A stretch of 64,000 nucleotides of DNA, taken from positions 62,001-126,000 of the forward strand of contig JBHYGK010000023.1 in NCBI GenBank assembly GCA_051859045.1, read 5' to 3'. A program made the translations under genes and the position numbers. Every line of letters starts with the position of its first letter. Within the stretch, counting starts at the first letter, position 1. The DNA comes from JBHYGK01 sp051859045 (GTDB lineage Bacteria; Pseudomonadota; Gammaproteobacteria; Xanthomonadales; Xanthomonadaceae). A model generated the notes under the pieces. The model was not told the origin of the DNA and ran no database searches. It worked only from the letters and a program-made list of their open reading frames with translations. Of this stretch, positions 52,879-61,905 are shown piece by piece.

Positions 52879-54221
52879 GCGGCGTCGACACCCTGCGCCG
52901 CGTCCCGCTGGGCGAGGCCTGGCCGCACCTGCCCGAGACCCTGCGCCAGGACTTCATCGACCGGATGCAGCCGGCGGAGCCAGGCAGCGAGGCCGCCGAG
53001 GAGGGCCTCGAGACCCTCGACGACCTGCTGGCGTGGCCCTGCCTGTACGCCGCCGGCGATCTCGCGCTGGCGGAGGGCGACGGGGCCCGCGCCAGCGCGG
53101 GCCAGTCGCCGCCCCCGCTGCTGGTGGTGGCGGGCTCGCTGCGGATGCCCGGCCGGCCGCCGGAGTGCCTGGTCGGAGGCGACCTGCACTGCGAGCACTT
53201 CGTCGGGCTGGATGACGAGGTCCGCATCGTCGCGGGCCGCGTCCATGCCCCCCGCGGCGCCTGGCTGTACGGCCCCGACGACGAGCAGCTGCACGTCGGT
53301 CCGCCGATGGCGATCGAGGCGCCACACGTGTTCCTGTGGTTCCACCACTGGCGCGGCCTGGCGCTGCCGCCCGACGCCGTGGTGCACCTGTTCTGCGAGG
53401 AAGGCCTCGACACCCTCGAGGCCGACGGCCCGCCCGCGGGCCCGTGGCTGCTGCAGGAGGACGACCGCTTCGCGCTGAAACCCGGCCAGATGCACGGCGT
53501 CGGCCGCTGGGACGACCACAACCCGCCCTGGGACCGCGACGCCATCGGTGCCGCCCTGGCCCGGGGCGAGTCGCTGTTCATCGACGGCGTCGACCCGGCC
53601 GCGTTCGCGCCGCTGCGCCGGGCGCGCCTGCTGCGGCACGCCAAGCGCTTGCCCGAGGCCTGGGCCGCGGCGCGCGAAGCGATGGCGCTGGCGCCCGCGC
53701 TGTCGCATGCCTGGCACACCGCCGCTCAGCTGCTGTTGGACGCCGGTGCCCTCGCCCAGGCCCGGCCGCTGCTGGCCGAGGCCAGCGCGCGCTTCCCGGC
53801 GCACCTGCGCTTCCTGCAGGATCGCGCGCTCGACGACCTGGCGCTGTGCGCGCTGCGGCTGGGCGAGCCCGCCGAGGCCGCGGCGCTGGCCACCCGCTCG
53901 ATCGAACGCATCGATCATGACGACGACGCCGGGCTGCGCGGCCTGCCTTTCCGCGTGCGGGGCGAGGCCCGGCTGCAGCTGGGCGACCTCGAGGGCGCGC
54001 TGGCCGACCTGCGCGAGGCCGTGCGGCTGCGCCCGTTCCACCGGCTGTCGCGCTGGCTGCTGGGCCTGGCCTTCGCGCGCGCCGGCGACGCCACCCGCGC
54101 CTACGAGGAGCATGAACGCGCCAGCCGCGACCAGCCGCGCTTCGCCCAGCCCTACGCCGGCGCCACCGGGACGGCGTGGTTCTATGCCGCGCCGACGCGG
54201 GTGGACTGGCCGGGCGCCTGA
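52875..54221 (+). CDS. Beta-solenoid-like and TPR protein of unknown function
   Basis: A 448-residue protein without a signal peptide. The first half reads like stacked beta-turns, with LLVVAGSLRMPGRPPECLVG, GDLHCEHFVGLDDEVRIVAG and VHAPRGAWLYGPD repeats of the kind seen in polymer-forming or beta-solenoid proteins. The second half has TPR units (RHAKRLPEAWAAAREAMALA; LGDLEGALADLREAVRLRPF). The function is unknown. It is translationally coupled to the preceding secreted protein gene. The stop is 9 bp from the convergent methyltransferase stop. Confidence 0.75.
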   Translation: MSGVDTLRRVPLGEAWPHLPETLRQDFIDRMQPAEPGSEAAEEGLETLDDLLAWPCLYAAGDLALAEGDGARASAGQSPPPLLVVAGSLRMPGRPPECLVGGDLHCEHFVGLDDEVRIVAGRVHAPRGAWLYGPDDEQLHVGPPMAIEAPHVFLWFHHWRGLALPPDAVVHLFCEEGLDTLEADGPPAGPWLLQEDDRFALKPGQMHGVGRWDDHNPPWDRDAIGAALARGESLFIDGVDPAAFAPLRRARLLRHAKRLPEAWAAAREAMALAPALSHAWHTAAQLLLDAGALAQARPLLAEASARFPAHLRFLQDRALDDLALCALRLGEPAEAAALATRSIERIDHDDDAGLRGLPFRVRGEARLQLGDLEGALADLREAVRLRPFHRLSRWLLGLAFARAGDATRAYEEHERASRDQPRFAQPYAGATGTAWFYAAPTRVDWPGA

Positions 54222-54230
54222 GGCCGGGCG

Positions 54231-55424
54231 CTACTGCAGCGCGGTGTACACCAGCGCCGCGCGCCCGCGGCCGTCGCGCACCAGCACGCTCAGGCGCTCG
54301 CCCGGGGCGGGCGCGTCGATCGCGGCGGACCAGCCGCTGCGCGCCAGGTGTGGCAGGCCCAGCACGCGGGCCACCTCGGGCATGTCGGCGTCGATCGGCG
54401 CCACCATCACGCGCGCCGCGGCGCCCTCGCCCACCCGCAGCTCGACATGGCAGGCGTCGACGGGGCCGCGCGGCGCATCGACGCTGCCGGCCCAGCCGCG
54501 CAGGTGCAGACGGCCGTCGTCGCCGATCGCGCGAACATCGAGCCAGCCGCGCAGGCCGCGCTCCAGGCCATCGAGCGCGGCCAGCTCGCGCGCCGGCACG
54601 CCATCCGCGCCGGGCGCGGCCAGCACGTAGACATCCTGCTCGTGGGCCAGCAGGCGCGGCAGCCGCGCCAGCGCCCAGCCGGGCCCGCAGGCCTCGGCCA
54701 CCGCGCGGCGCACGTAGGCCTCGCTGACGAAGGTGGTGCCGTAGATCGCTGCGTCCAGCGCGGCGTTCTCGCTGCCGGCGATGTAGTGCAGGCCCGCCGC
54801 GGGCAGCGGGATCGACGCCGGCAGCAGGGCCTCGTCGTGCACGCTGAAGCACAGCGCGCCGCCGGGGGCGAGCGTGCCCGCGAGCACGCGCAGCCAGCGC
54901 TGGAACAGGCCGTCGGGCAGGTGCGAGAACAGCGAGGCCACCCAGACCATGTCGAAAGTCCGGCCCGGCGCGAACGCCTCGGGCTCCGGCGGCGAGGCCA
55001 GCCCGTGCACGCCGTAGCGCGCGGCCACGTGGGCCACGGCCTCGGGCTGGATCTCGGCGGCCCAGGTGCGCGCCGGCGGATGCCGGTGCACCAGCAGCCG
55101 CAGCAGCCGGCCATAGCCGCAGGCGAAATCGAGCAGGTCGAGGTCGCGGCGCGGCGCGCCGTGCGCGTCGGGGAACAGGCGCGCCTGCAGCTGGCGCACG
55201 CACGCGTCCTGCTGCAAGGCCACCGCGAAGTACTGGCTCACCGCGAGCCCGGCGTCGCCGTGCGCGGCCAGCGAGTGGCCGAGCATCTGGCAGGCCGGGT
55301 GCATGCCGGTGTCGACGGCGTCCGGCGCGGCGCCGAGCAGCTCGCCCAGCAGTGCGCGCAGGCCGGGCGCGGCGAGCTGGCGGGCGGCGTCATCGAGCAG
55401 CGCGGCGGGCAACACGTGGGTCAT
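54231..55424 (-). CDS. SAM-dependent methyltransferase
   Basis: A 397-residue protein with a class I methyltransferase core: LDLLDFACGYGRLLRLLV (motif I, G-X-G) near residue 95, acidic residue at AAEIQPEAVAHVAARYGVHG, and FDMVWVASLFSHLPDGLFQR (post-I to motif III). A further 110 C-terminal residues form an unassigned beta-rich domain (LRGWAGSVDAPRGPVDACHV). The substrate is unknown. It converges on the TPR gene and is not clearly part of an operon. Confidence 0.78.
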   Translation of the reverse strand: MTHVLPAALLDDAARQLAAPGLRALLGELLGAAPDAVDTGMHPACQMLGHSLAAHGDAGLAVSQYFAVALQQDACVRQLQARLFPDAHGAPRRDLDLLDFACGYGRLLRLLVHRHPPARTWAAEIQPEAVAHVAARYGVHGLASPPEPEAFAPGRTFDMVWVASLFSHLPDGLFQRWLRVLAGTLAPGGALCFSVHDEALLPASIPLPAAGLHYIAGSENAALDAAIYGTTFVSEAYVRRAVAEACGPGWALARLPRLLAHEQDVYVLAAPGADGVPARELAALDGLERGLRGWLDVRAIGDDGRLHLRGWAGSVDAPRGPVDACHVELRVGEGAAARVMVAPIDADMPEVARVLGLPHLARSGWSAAIDAPAPGERLSVLVRDGRGRAALVYTALQ

Positions 55425-55513
55425 CGGAGGCTCGGGGCGGAGGCGGCGCGCGATGCTAGCAGAGGCCCGCGACGCGGCCGGCCCGACCCGAGCCAGCCCG
55501 GCCGGCCGCGCGC

Positions 55514-56698
55514 TCAGGCCCGGCGCGGCCCGAGCCCGAACAGCGGCCGCAGCCAGCCCACCCGCCGGATCAGCGCCTCGTGCAGCAGCAGCGCCAGCCC
55601 CAGCGTGCCGCCCACCACCAGCACCGGCTCGAGCACCGGCCCCAGCGCATGCGGCGCCAGCAGGTACAGCAGCCACAGCGTCAGGCTCTGGTGCAGGACG
55701 TAGACCGGGAACACCGCCTCGCGCGCCCAGGGCAGCCAGCGCGGCGGCCGCGCGAAGGCGTGCAGGCCCCAGCCCAGGATCGCCAGCAGCGCCAGCGCCA
55801 TGTACAGCGCCCGCAGCGCGCGGAAGGCCAGCAGCGGCGCCAGCGGCACGACGGTGTCGCGCACCGCATGCATCCAGCTGAAGTAGGCCACGCCCACCAC
55901 CAGCGCCGCGCCCAGCAGCCACCAGCGCGCCGCCGCCAGCCGCGGCCACGCCGCCCCGCTGCGGCCCAGCAGCACGCCGGCCAGGAACACCGCGCCGTAG
56001 TGGACGTGGTTGAACCAGTCGCCTTCCAGCGCGTGGGTGGACGGGAAGCGGTCGCCCAGCAGGTGGAAGGCCAGGAAGGCCGGCACCGCCAGCAGCAGCG
56101 TGAGGCCGAGCGGCCCGCGCGCGGCCAGCCAGTCGCCGGCCGCCCGCACCGGGCGCCAGTCCAGCAGCGGCAGCGCCAGCAGCACCAGCGCGGTGTGGGT
56201 CCACAGGTAGGGCAGGTACCACAGGTGGTTCCAGGTGACGCCGTAGGACGCGCCGGCGAAGCCGCCCTCCGGCCAGGGCTGGAAGCGCAGGTAGCGCGCC
56301 AGGAAGTCGATGAAGCCCGGCGCGATCACACCGTTGGCCACGGCCTCGACGTAGGGCTGCACCGGCACCACCACCAGCATGCCGAACGCGAGCGGCAGCA
56401 GCAGCCGCCAGCTGCGCTCGCGCAGGCGCCGCCAGCGCTCGGCGCCCGTGCTCGCCGCCGGCAGCAGCAGGCCCAGCACGATGCCGCTGAGCACGAACAG
56501 CAGCGGCATCCGCCAGCGGTTGAGCCAGCGCATCGGGTGCTCCAGCCACTCGGCGGTGTAGGCCGACTTCAGGTGGAAGTCCCAGTCGGCCACGTAGGCC
56601 ATGCCCGCGTGGTAGAGGACCAGCAGCAGCAGGGCGATCACCCGCAGGGCGTCGATGGCGTGCACGCGGTCGCGGGCGGGGGGCGGGGCGTCGGGCAT
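55514..56698 (-). CDS. Acyltransferase 3 family membrane protein (OpgC/glucans-type)
   Basis: A 394-residue polytopic protein with about ten membrane helices. The N-terminus has IDALRVIALLLLVLYHAGMA, the conserved Arg/His region of acyltransferase 3 proteins, followed by WRMPLLFVLSGIVLGLLLP. Such proteins O-acylate sugars in exopolysaccharide, O-antigen or periplasmic glucans. It is divergent from the LytTR regulator gene, 196 bp apart. The start is the ATG at 56698; longer upstream frames have no support. Confidence 0.85.
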   Translation of the reverse strand: MPDAPPPARDRVHAIDALRVIALLLLVLYHAGMAYVADWDFHLKSAYTAEWLEHPMRWLNRWRMPLLFVLSGIVLGLLLPAASTGAERWRRLRERSWRLLLPLAFGMLVVVPVQPYVEAVANGVIAPGFIDFLARYLRFQPWPEGGFAGASYGVTWNHLWYLPYLWTHTALVLLALPLLDWRPVRAAGDWLAARGPLGLTLLLAVPAFLAFHLLGDRFPSTHALEGDWFNHVHYGAVFLAGVLLGRSGAAWPRLAAARWWLLGAALVVGVAYFSWMHAVRDTVVPLAPLLAFRALRALYMALALLAILGWGLHAFARPPRWLPWAREAVFPVYVLHQSLTLWLLYLLAPHALGPVLEPVLVVGGTLGLALLLHEALIRRVGWLRPLFGLGPRRA

Positions 56699-56894
56699 AG
56701 CGCGGGTCTCCGTCACGGGGACGCCCACCCTGCCCGGCCCGCCGCCCCACGCCGGGCGCGCGGGGACGAGGACCGGCCCGGCGGTGACCGGCCGCGGGCC
56801 GCCGGGACGGCCGGGGCCGCGCGCGGGGACGGATGGCGGACCCCGGGGACGGACCGTGGGCCGCGTCGCGGCCCCGTCCACTAGACTCCCGCGC

Positions 56895-57836
56895 ATGCCT
56901 GACGCCCCCGTCCCGACCCCGGACGCCGCGCGCGCGCCGCCCGCGGCCGCCGCGAGCGCCCCGCCCGCCGCCCCGACCTGGCTCGACCACACCCACCGGC
57001 ACGCCTTCGCGCTGGGGATGCTGGCCTGGGCCCTGGCCTACACGCTGATCGCCTGGTCGCAGACCGCCGGCGTGCTGCTGGACTACCAGCGCCTCGGGGT
57101 CGAGAAGGAGGCCTGGAAGGTCGCGAGCTGGGAATGGAGCAGCGCGGTGGTGGCCTGGGCCCTGGTCCCGCTGGTGGCCGCGGCCGAGCGCCGCTGGCCG
57201 CTGGCCTGGGGATCGCTGCGCCGCCACCTCGCGCTGCACGCGCTGGCCAGCGTGGCCTACTGCGCGCTGCACGTGGTCGGGATGGTCGCGATCCGCGAGG
57301 CGGTCTACGCCTGGCACGGCCAGGACTACGACTTCGGCGACTGGCCGCGCGAGCTGGGCTACGAGTACCTCAAGGACTGGCGCAGCTACGCCATCGTGCT
57401 GACGATCCAGCACTACGCCGGGCAGTGGATGCGCCGCGCCCGCGGCGAGGCGGTGCTGCTCGACGCCCCCGACGACGCCCCGGCCCCGCCGCCCGACGCC
57501 GCGCCCGCCCGGCCCGAGCGCTTCCTGGTGCGCAAGCTCGGCCGCGAGTTCCTGGTCGCCGCCGACGACATCGAGTACGCGGTGGCGGCCGGCAACTACG
57601 TCAACCTGCACGTGCGCGGCCGCGACTACCCGCTGCGCAGCACCACCGCGGCGCTGGAGGAGAAGCTCGACCCCGCGCGCTTCGTCCGCGTGCACCGCTC
57701 GGTGCTGGTGCGGCTGGACCAGGTGGCGTCGATCGAGCCGCTGGACAGCGGCGACGCCCGCCTGCACATGGCCGATGGGGCCACCCTGCCCTGCAGCCGC
57801 CGGCACCGCGCGGCGCTGCGCGAGCGTGCGGGCTGA
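56895..57836 (+). CDS. Membrane-anchored LytTR-family regulator
   Basis: A 313-residue protein. After an Ala/Pro-rich start come four membrane helices (residues about 38-170: FALGMLAWALAYTLIAWSQ; VVAWALVPLVAAAE; ALASVAYCALHVVGMVAI; and YAIVLTIQHYAGQWM), then a C-terminal LytTR DNA-binding domain (DIEYAVAAGNYVNLHVRGRD, FVRVHRSVLVRLDQVASIEP). It may sense a membrane or envelope signal. It overlaps the YqaA-like gene by one base and is divergent from the acyltransferase gene, its probable target. Confidence 0.87.
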   Translation: MPDAPVPTPDAARAPPAAAASAPPAAPTWLDHTHRHAFALGMLAWALAYTLIAWSQTAGVLLDYQRLGVEKEAWKVASWEWSSAVVAWALVPLVAAAERRWPLAWGSLRRHLALHALASVAYCALHVVGMVAIREAVYAWHGQDYDFGDWPRELGYEYLKDWRSYAIVLTIQHYAGQWMRRARGEAVLLDAPDDAPAPPPDAAPARPERFLVRKLGREFLVAADDIEYAVAAGNYVNLHVRGRDYPLRSTTAALEEKLDPARFVRVHRSVLVRLDQVASIEPLDSGDARLHMADGATLPCSRRHRAALRERAG

Positions 57837-58285
57837 TGCTGGCCGGGAGCGGCCTCGCCCTCGCCGGCCTGTTCGTGGCGGCCTTCGGCGCGGCCACGCT
57901 GCTGCCGCTGCAGTCCGAGGCCGTGCTGGTGACCCTGCTGCTCGAGGGGACGCACGGCTGGGGCCTACTGCTGGCGGTGGCGACGCTGGGCAACGTGCTG
58001 GGCGCGATGCTCAACGCCTGGCTGGGCCGCGGGCTGGCGCGCTTCCGCGACCGGCGCTGGTTCCCGGTGTCGCCCGCGACGCTGGCCTCCGCCGAGGCGC
58101 GCTACCGCCGCTGGGGCTGGCCCAGCCTGCTGCTGAGCTGGGTGCCGGTGGTCGGCGACCCGCTCACGCTGGTGGCCGGCGTGCTGCGCGAGCCGTGGTG
58201 GCGCTTCGTGCTGGTGGTGACGCTGGCCAAGGGCGGGCGCTACGTGGTGCTGGTGGCGGCGACGCTGGGCTGGCGCGCGGGCTGA
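57836..58285 (+). CDS. YqaA-like (SNARE-associated/VTT-domain) membrane protein
   Basis: A 149-residue integral membrane protein resembling YqaA. It has hydrophobic stretches LALAGLFVAAFGAATLLPLQ and ATLGNVLGAMLNAWLGRGLA, a central RYRRWGWPSLLLSWVPVVGD segment, and ends GWRAG. Such proteins are related to DedA-type transporters but shorter; the function is unproven. It is coupled to the LytTR gene (TGATG) and is followed by a partial hairpin before the threonine operon. Confidence 0.8.
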   Translation: MLAGSGLALAGLFVAAFGAATLLPLQSEAVLVTLLLEGTHGWGLLLAVATLGNVLGAMLNAWLGRGLARFRDRRWFPVSPATLASAEARYRRWGWPSLLLSWVPVVGDPLTLVAGVLREPWWRFVLVVTLAKGGRYVVLVAATLGWRAG

Positions 58286-58334
58286 GGACGCCGGCCGGGC
58301 GCGCCCGCCGCCGGGCACCGGCGTCTCCGGCCAC

Positions 58335-58360
58335 GCGGCGCTTGCCCGTGAAGGCGCCGC
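58335..58360 (+). terminator. Hairpin between the YqaA-like gene and thrA
   Basis: GCGGCGCTT (58335-58343) pairs with AAGGCGCCGC (58351-58360), with one bulged G, about 50 bp after the YqaA-like stop. It may terminate the upstream unit. The remaining leader before thrA (to 58432) holds a tandem CATCC-type sequence (58399-58420) but no visible threonine-rich leader peptide or clear promoter. Confidence 0.45.
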
Positions 58361-58432
58361 GACGGCATGCTCGGGGCGGACTTCGGAGAACCCTCCAACC
58401 CATCCATCACTCATCCATCCCGCGGGGGCGTC

Positions 58433-60913
58433 GTGGCAGACGGTGTCGTGTCATCGGTGACGCACAAGTTCGGGGGATCGAGCCTGCAGGACGCCGCGCG
58501 GATCGCGCACGTGGCGGGCCTGCTGCGGGGCCGCGACGAGGCGCGCCTGCAGGTCGTGGTGTCGGCCATGGGCGGCGTCACCGACGCGCTGATCCAGCTT
58601 GTGCACGTGGCCAGCCGCGACGGCGAGGCGGCGCGGCAGGCGCTGGACGTCCTGGCGGAGCGCCATCGCACGGCGGCGCGCGGACTGCTGGCCGATGCGG
58701 CCGCGGCCGGTGCCGCGCTCGGCCCGCTCGAGCGCGACTGGGACGACCTGCGCGCGCTGCTGCGCGCGGTGGGCCTGGTCGGCCATCCGGCCGGCGACCT
58801 GCTCGACTACGTGCAGGGCCTGGGCGAGGTGTGGTCGGCGCAGCTGCTGTGCGCGCGCCTGCGCGCCGACGGCCTCGAGGCCACCTGGCTCGACGCCCGC
58901 GACGTGCTGGTGGTCGGCGACTCGCCGCTGGGCGCGGTGGTCGACTGGCCCACCTCGCAGGCGCGCTTCGACGCCTGGCGCGCCGCGCATCCCGCGCCCG
59001 TCGCGGTCGTCACCGGCTTCGTCGCCCGCGACGCCGCCGGCCGCGCCACCACGCTGGGGCGCAACGGCAGCGACTACTCCGGCGCGATCTTCGCCCGCCT
59101 CGAGGGCAGCGACGAGCTCCATATCTGGACCGACGTCGACGGCGTGCTCAGCGCCGACCCGCGCCTGGTGCCCGAGGCCGTGCTGCTGCCGCGGATGAGC
59201 TACGACGAGGCCTTCGAGCTGGCCTACTTCGGCGCGAAGGTGGTGCATCCGCGCACGATGGGCCCGGTGCACGAGGCCGGCATCCCGGTGATCGTGCGCA
59301 ACACCTTCCGCCCCGAGTGCGCCGGCACCCGGATCGGCCGCGAGGCCGAGCCCGGCGCCGGCCCGGTCAAGGGCCTGACCATCGCGCGCCAGATGGCGCT
59401 GGTGGAGGTCGCGGGCACCGGCATGATCGGCGTGCCCGGCACCGCCGAGCGCGTGTTCGGCGCGCTGCGCGAGGCCGCGGTGTCGGTGGTGATGATCGCC
59501 CAGGCCAGCTCCGAGCACTCGATCTGCGGCGTGGTCCGCGAGGCCGACGCCGCCCGCGCGGCCGCGGTGCTGCGCGCGGCGTTCGCGCGCGAGCTCGACG
59601 CCGGCCTGCTGGAGTCGATCGAGGTCGAGCCCGGCATCGCCGTGCTGGCCGCGGTGGGCGACGGCATGAGCGGGCATCCGGGCGTGGCGGCGCGGCTGTT
59701 CGGCGAGCTGGCCCGCGCGGAGGTGAACGTGCGCGCGATCGCCCAGGGCGGCACCGAGCGCAACATCTCGGTGGCCATCCGTGATCACGATGCGGCGCGC
59801 GCCCTGCGCGCGGTGCACGCAGGCTTCTGGCTCAGCCCGCAGACCCTCAGCCTGGGCGTGATCGGCCCAGGCAACGTCGGCGCCACCCTGCTCGACCAGC
59901 TGGCGGCCGCGGCGCCGCGCCTGCGCGCGCACGCCAACCTCGACCTGCGGGTGCGCGCGATCGCGGGCTCCACGCGCTGGCTGGCCTCCGAGCAGGGCCT
60001 CGAGCTGGCCGGCTGGCGCGCGGCCTGGGCCGCGGCCGACGCGCCCTTCGACGCAGACGCCTTCCTCGCCCACGTGCACGCCCCGCACCTGCCGCACGCG
60101 GTGATCCTCGACTGCAGCGCCAGCCCCGCGATCGCCGCGCACTACCCGGCCTGGCTGGCCGCCGGCGTGCACATCGTCACCCCGAACAAGCAGGCCGGCT
60201 CGGCGCCGCTGCCCGAGTACCGCCGCACCCGCGCCGCCGCCCGCGATGGCCGCGGCCTGTGGCGCTACGAGGCCACGGTCGGCGCCGGCCTGCCGGTGAT
60301 CTCGACCCTGCGCGACCTGCTCGACACCGGCGACGAGGTGCTGGCCATCGACGGCATCCTCTCGGGCACGCTGAGCTACCTGTTCAACACCTACGACGGC
60401 ACGCGGCCCTTCAGCGTGCTGCTCGACGAGGCGCGCCGGCTGGGCTTCACCGAGCCCGACCCGCGCGACGACCTCTCCGGCCTCGACGTGGCGCGCAAGC
60501 TGGTGATCCTGGCCCGCGAGTGGGGCCATGCGCTCGAGCTGGGCGACGTGGCGCTGGAGGGCCTGGTGCCCGAGGCGCTGCGCGGGATCGACCGCGAGGC
60601 CTTCCTGGCCCGCGCCGGCGAGCTCGACGCGCCGATGGCCGCGCGCCTGGCCGCGGCCCGCGGGCGCGGCGCGGTGCTGCGCTTCGTCGCGCACGTCGAC
60701 GCCGACGGCGCGCGGGTGGGCCTGGTGGAGCTGCCGGGCGACCACGCCTTCGCCCACCTGCGGCCCACCGACAACGTCATCCAGTTCACCACCGCGCGCT
60801 ACCGCGACAACCCGCTGATCGTGCAGGGCCCCGGCGCGGGCCCCGAGGTCACCGCCGCCGGCGTCTTCGCCGACCTCCTGCGCGTGGCGCAGGGCCTCGG
60901 GACGCGGCTGTGA
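58433..60913 (+). CDS. thrA: Bifunctional aspartokinase/homoserine dehydrogenase I
   Basis: Catalyses the first and third steps from aspartate to threonine. The 826-residue product (820 in E. coli) has an N-terminal aspartokinase domain (HKFGGSSLQDAARIAHVAGL; ATTLGRNGSDYSGAIFARL; DVDGVLSADPRLVPEAVLL), a central ACT regulatory region (AEVNVRAIAQGGTERNISVA), and a homoserine dehydrogenase domain (NAD site LGVIGPGNVGATLLDQLAAA; VTPNKQAGS; DDLSGLDVARKLVILAREWG). I chose the GTG at 58433. An ATG at 58367 would add 22 poorly conserved residues, so the start is uncertain. It overlaps thrB by four bases. Confidence 0.95.
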   Translation: MADGVVSSVTHKFGGSSLQDAARIAHVAGLLRGRDEARLQVVVSAMGGVTDALIQLVHVASRDGEAARQALDVLAERHRTAARGLLADAAAAGAALGPLERDWDDLRALLRAVGLVGHPAGDLLDYVQGLGEVWSAQLLCARLRADGLEATWLDARDVLVVGDSPLGAVVDWPTSQARFDAWRAAHPAPVAVVTGFVARDAAGRATTLGRNGSDYSGAIFARLEGSDELHIWTDVDGVLSADPRLVPEAVLLPRMSYDEAFELAYFGAKVVHPRTMGPVHEAGIPVIVRNTFRPECAGTRIGREAEPGAGPVKGLTIARQMALVEVAGTGMIGVPGTAERVFGALREAAVSVVMIAQASSEHSICGVVREADAARAAAVLRAAFARELDAGLLESIEVEPGIAVLAAVGDGMSGHPGVAARLFGELARAEVNVRAIAQGGTERNISVAIRDHDAARALRAVHAGFWLSPQTLSLGVIGPGNVGATLLDQLAAAAPRLRAHANLDLRVRAIAGSTRWLASEQGLELAGWRAAWAAADAPFDADAFLAHVHAPHLPHAVILDCSASPAIAAHYPAWLAAGVHIVTPNKQAGSAPLPEYRRTRAAARDGRGLWRYEATVGAGLPVISTLRDLLDTGDEVLAIDGILSGTLSYLFNTYDGTRPFSVLLDEARRLGFTEPDPRDDLSGLDVARKLVILAREWGHALELGDVALEGLVPEALRGIDREAFLARAGELDAPMAARLAAARGRGAVLRFVAHVDADGARVGLVELPGDHAFAHLRPTDNVIQFTTARYRDNPLIVQGPGAGPEVTAAGVFADLLRVAQGLGTRL

Positions 60914-61902
60914 CGCGGCCCTCCTCCGACCAACCCGCCAGCCAGGCGGTGAGCGGCCGCCTGCACGCCCGCGCCTTCGCCCCGGCCAGCATCGGCAACG
61001 TCGGCGTGGGCTTCGACCTGCTGGGCCTGGTGATCGCCGGCGCCGGCGACACCGTCGAGGCCCGGCGCACCGACGCACCCGGCGTCGTGCGCATCGACGC
61101 CATCCACGTGCGCGACCACCACCTCGGCGCGCCCGACCTGCCCACCGACCCCGCCCGCAACACCGCCGGCCGCGCCGTGCAGGCGCTGCTGGCGCATGCG
61201 CGCCCGGGTTTCGGCGTGGCGCTCACGCTGCACAAGGGCATCCCCTACGGCTCGGGGATGGGCGGCTCGGCCGCCTCGGCGGTGGCGGCGCTGGTCGCGG
61301 CCAACGCGCTGCTCGAGCACCCGCTGCCGCAGGCCGCGCTGTATCCCTTCGCGCTCGACGGCGAGCAGGTCGCCAGCGGCGGCCGCCACGGCGACAACGT
61401 CGCGCCGATGCTGCTCGGCGGGCTGGTGCTGTCGGCCGGCGAGGACGTCCCGCGCCGCCTGCCGGTGCCGGCCGGCGTGTTCTCGGTGCTGGTGCACCCG
61501 CACTGCGTCGTCGAGACCCGCGCCGCCCGCGCGGTGCTGGCCGAGCCCTACCCGATCGCCACCGCGGTCGCCCAGCAGGCGCTGCTGGCGCGCTTCCTGG
61601 TGGGCCTGTACGCGGGCGACCTCGCGCTGGTCCGCGCCGGCCTCGCCGACGTGCTGGTCGAGCCGCGCCGCGCCGCGCTGGTGCCAGGCTTCGCCGCGGT
61701 GAAGGCCGCCGCGCTCGACGCCGGCGCGCTGGGCGCCAGCCTGTCGGGGGCCGGCCCCAGCGTGTTCGCGTGGTGCGAGGGCCGCGGCCGGGCCGAGGCC
61801 GCCGCGGTCGCGATGCGCGCGGCCTTCGCCGCCGCCGGGCTCGACAGCGAGGCCTACGTCTCGCCGCTCGACGCCCCGGCCGCCCACCTGCTGGAGGACT
61901 GA
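60910..61902 (+). CDS. thrB: Homoserine kinase
   Basis: Phosphorylates homoserine with ATP. The 330-residue GHMP-family product has RAFAPASIGNVGVGFDLLGL at the N-terminus and the ATP-binding motif KGIPYGSGMGGSAASAVAAL near residue 110, plus a C-terminal LGASLSGAGPSVFAWCEG. The start is the GTG at 60910, overlapping the thrA stop (GTGA), so it is translationally coupled. The thrC gene follows after three bases. Confidence 0.95.
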   Translation: MTRPSSDQPASQAVSGRLHARAFAPASIGNVGVGFDLLGLVIAGAGDTVEARRTDAPGVVRIDAIHVRDHHLGAPDLPTDPARNTAGRAVQALLAHARPGFGVALTLHKGIPYGSGMGGSAASAVAALVAANALLEHPLPQAALYPFALDGEQVASGGRHGDNVAPMLLGGLVLSAGEDVPRRLPVPAGVFSVLVHPHCVVETRAARAVLAEPYPIATAVAQQALLARFLVGLYAGDLALVRAGLADVLVEPRRAALVPGFAAVKAAALDAGALGASLSGAGPSVFAWCEGRGRAEAAAVAMRAAFAAAGLDSEAYVSPLDAPAAHLLED

Positions 61903-61905
61903 GCC

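Noticed and set aside
58286..58432. Threonine-operon attenuator with leader peptide
   Set aside because: No short reading frame rich in Thr and Ile codons and no alternative terminator/antiterminator pair is visible; the CATCC-type tandem sequence is not enough.
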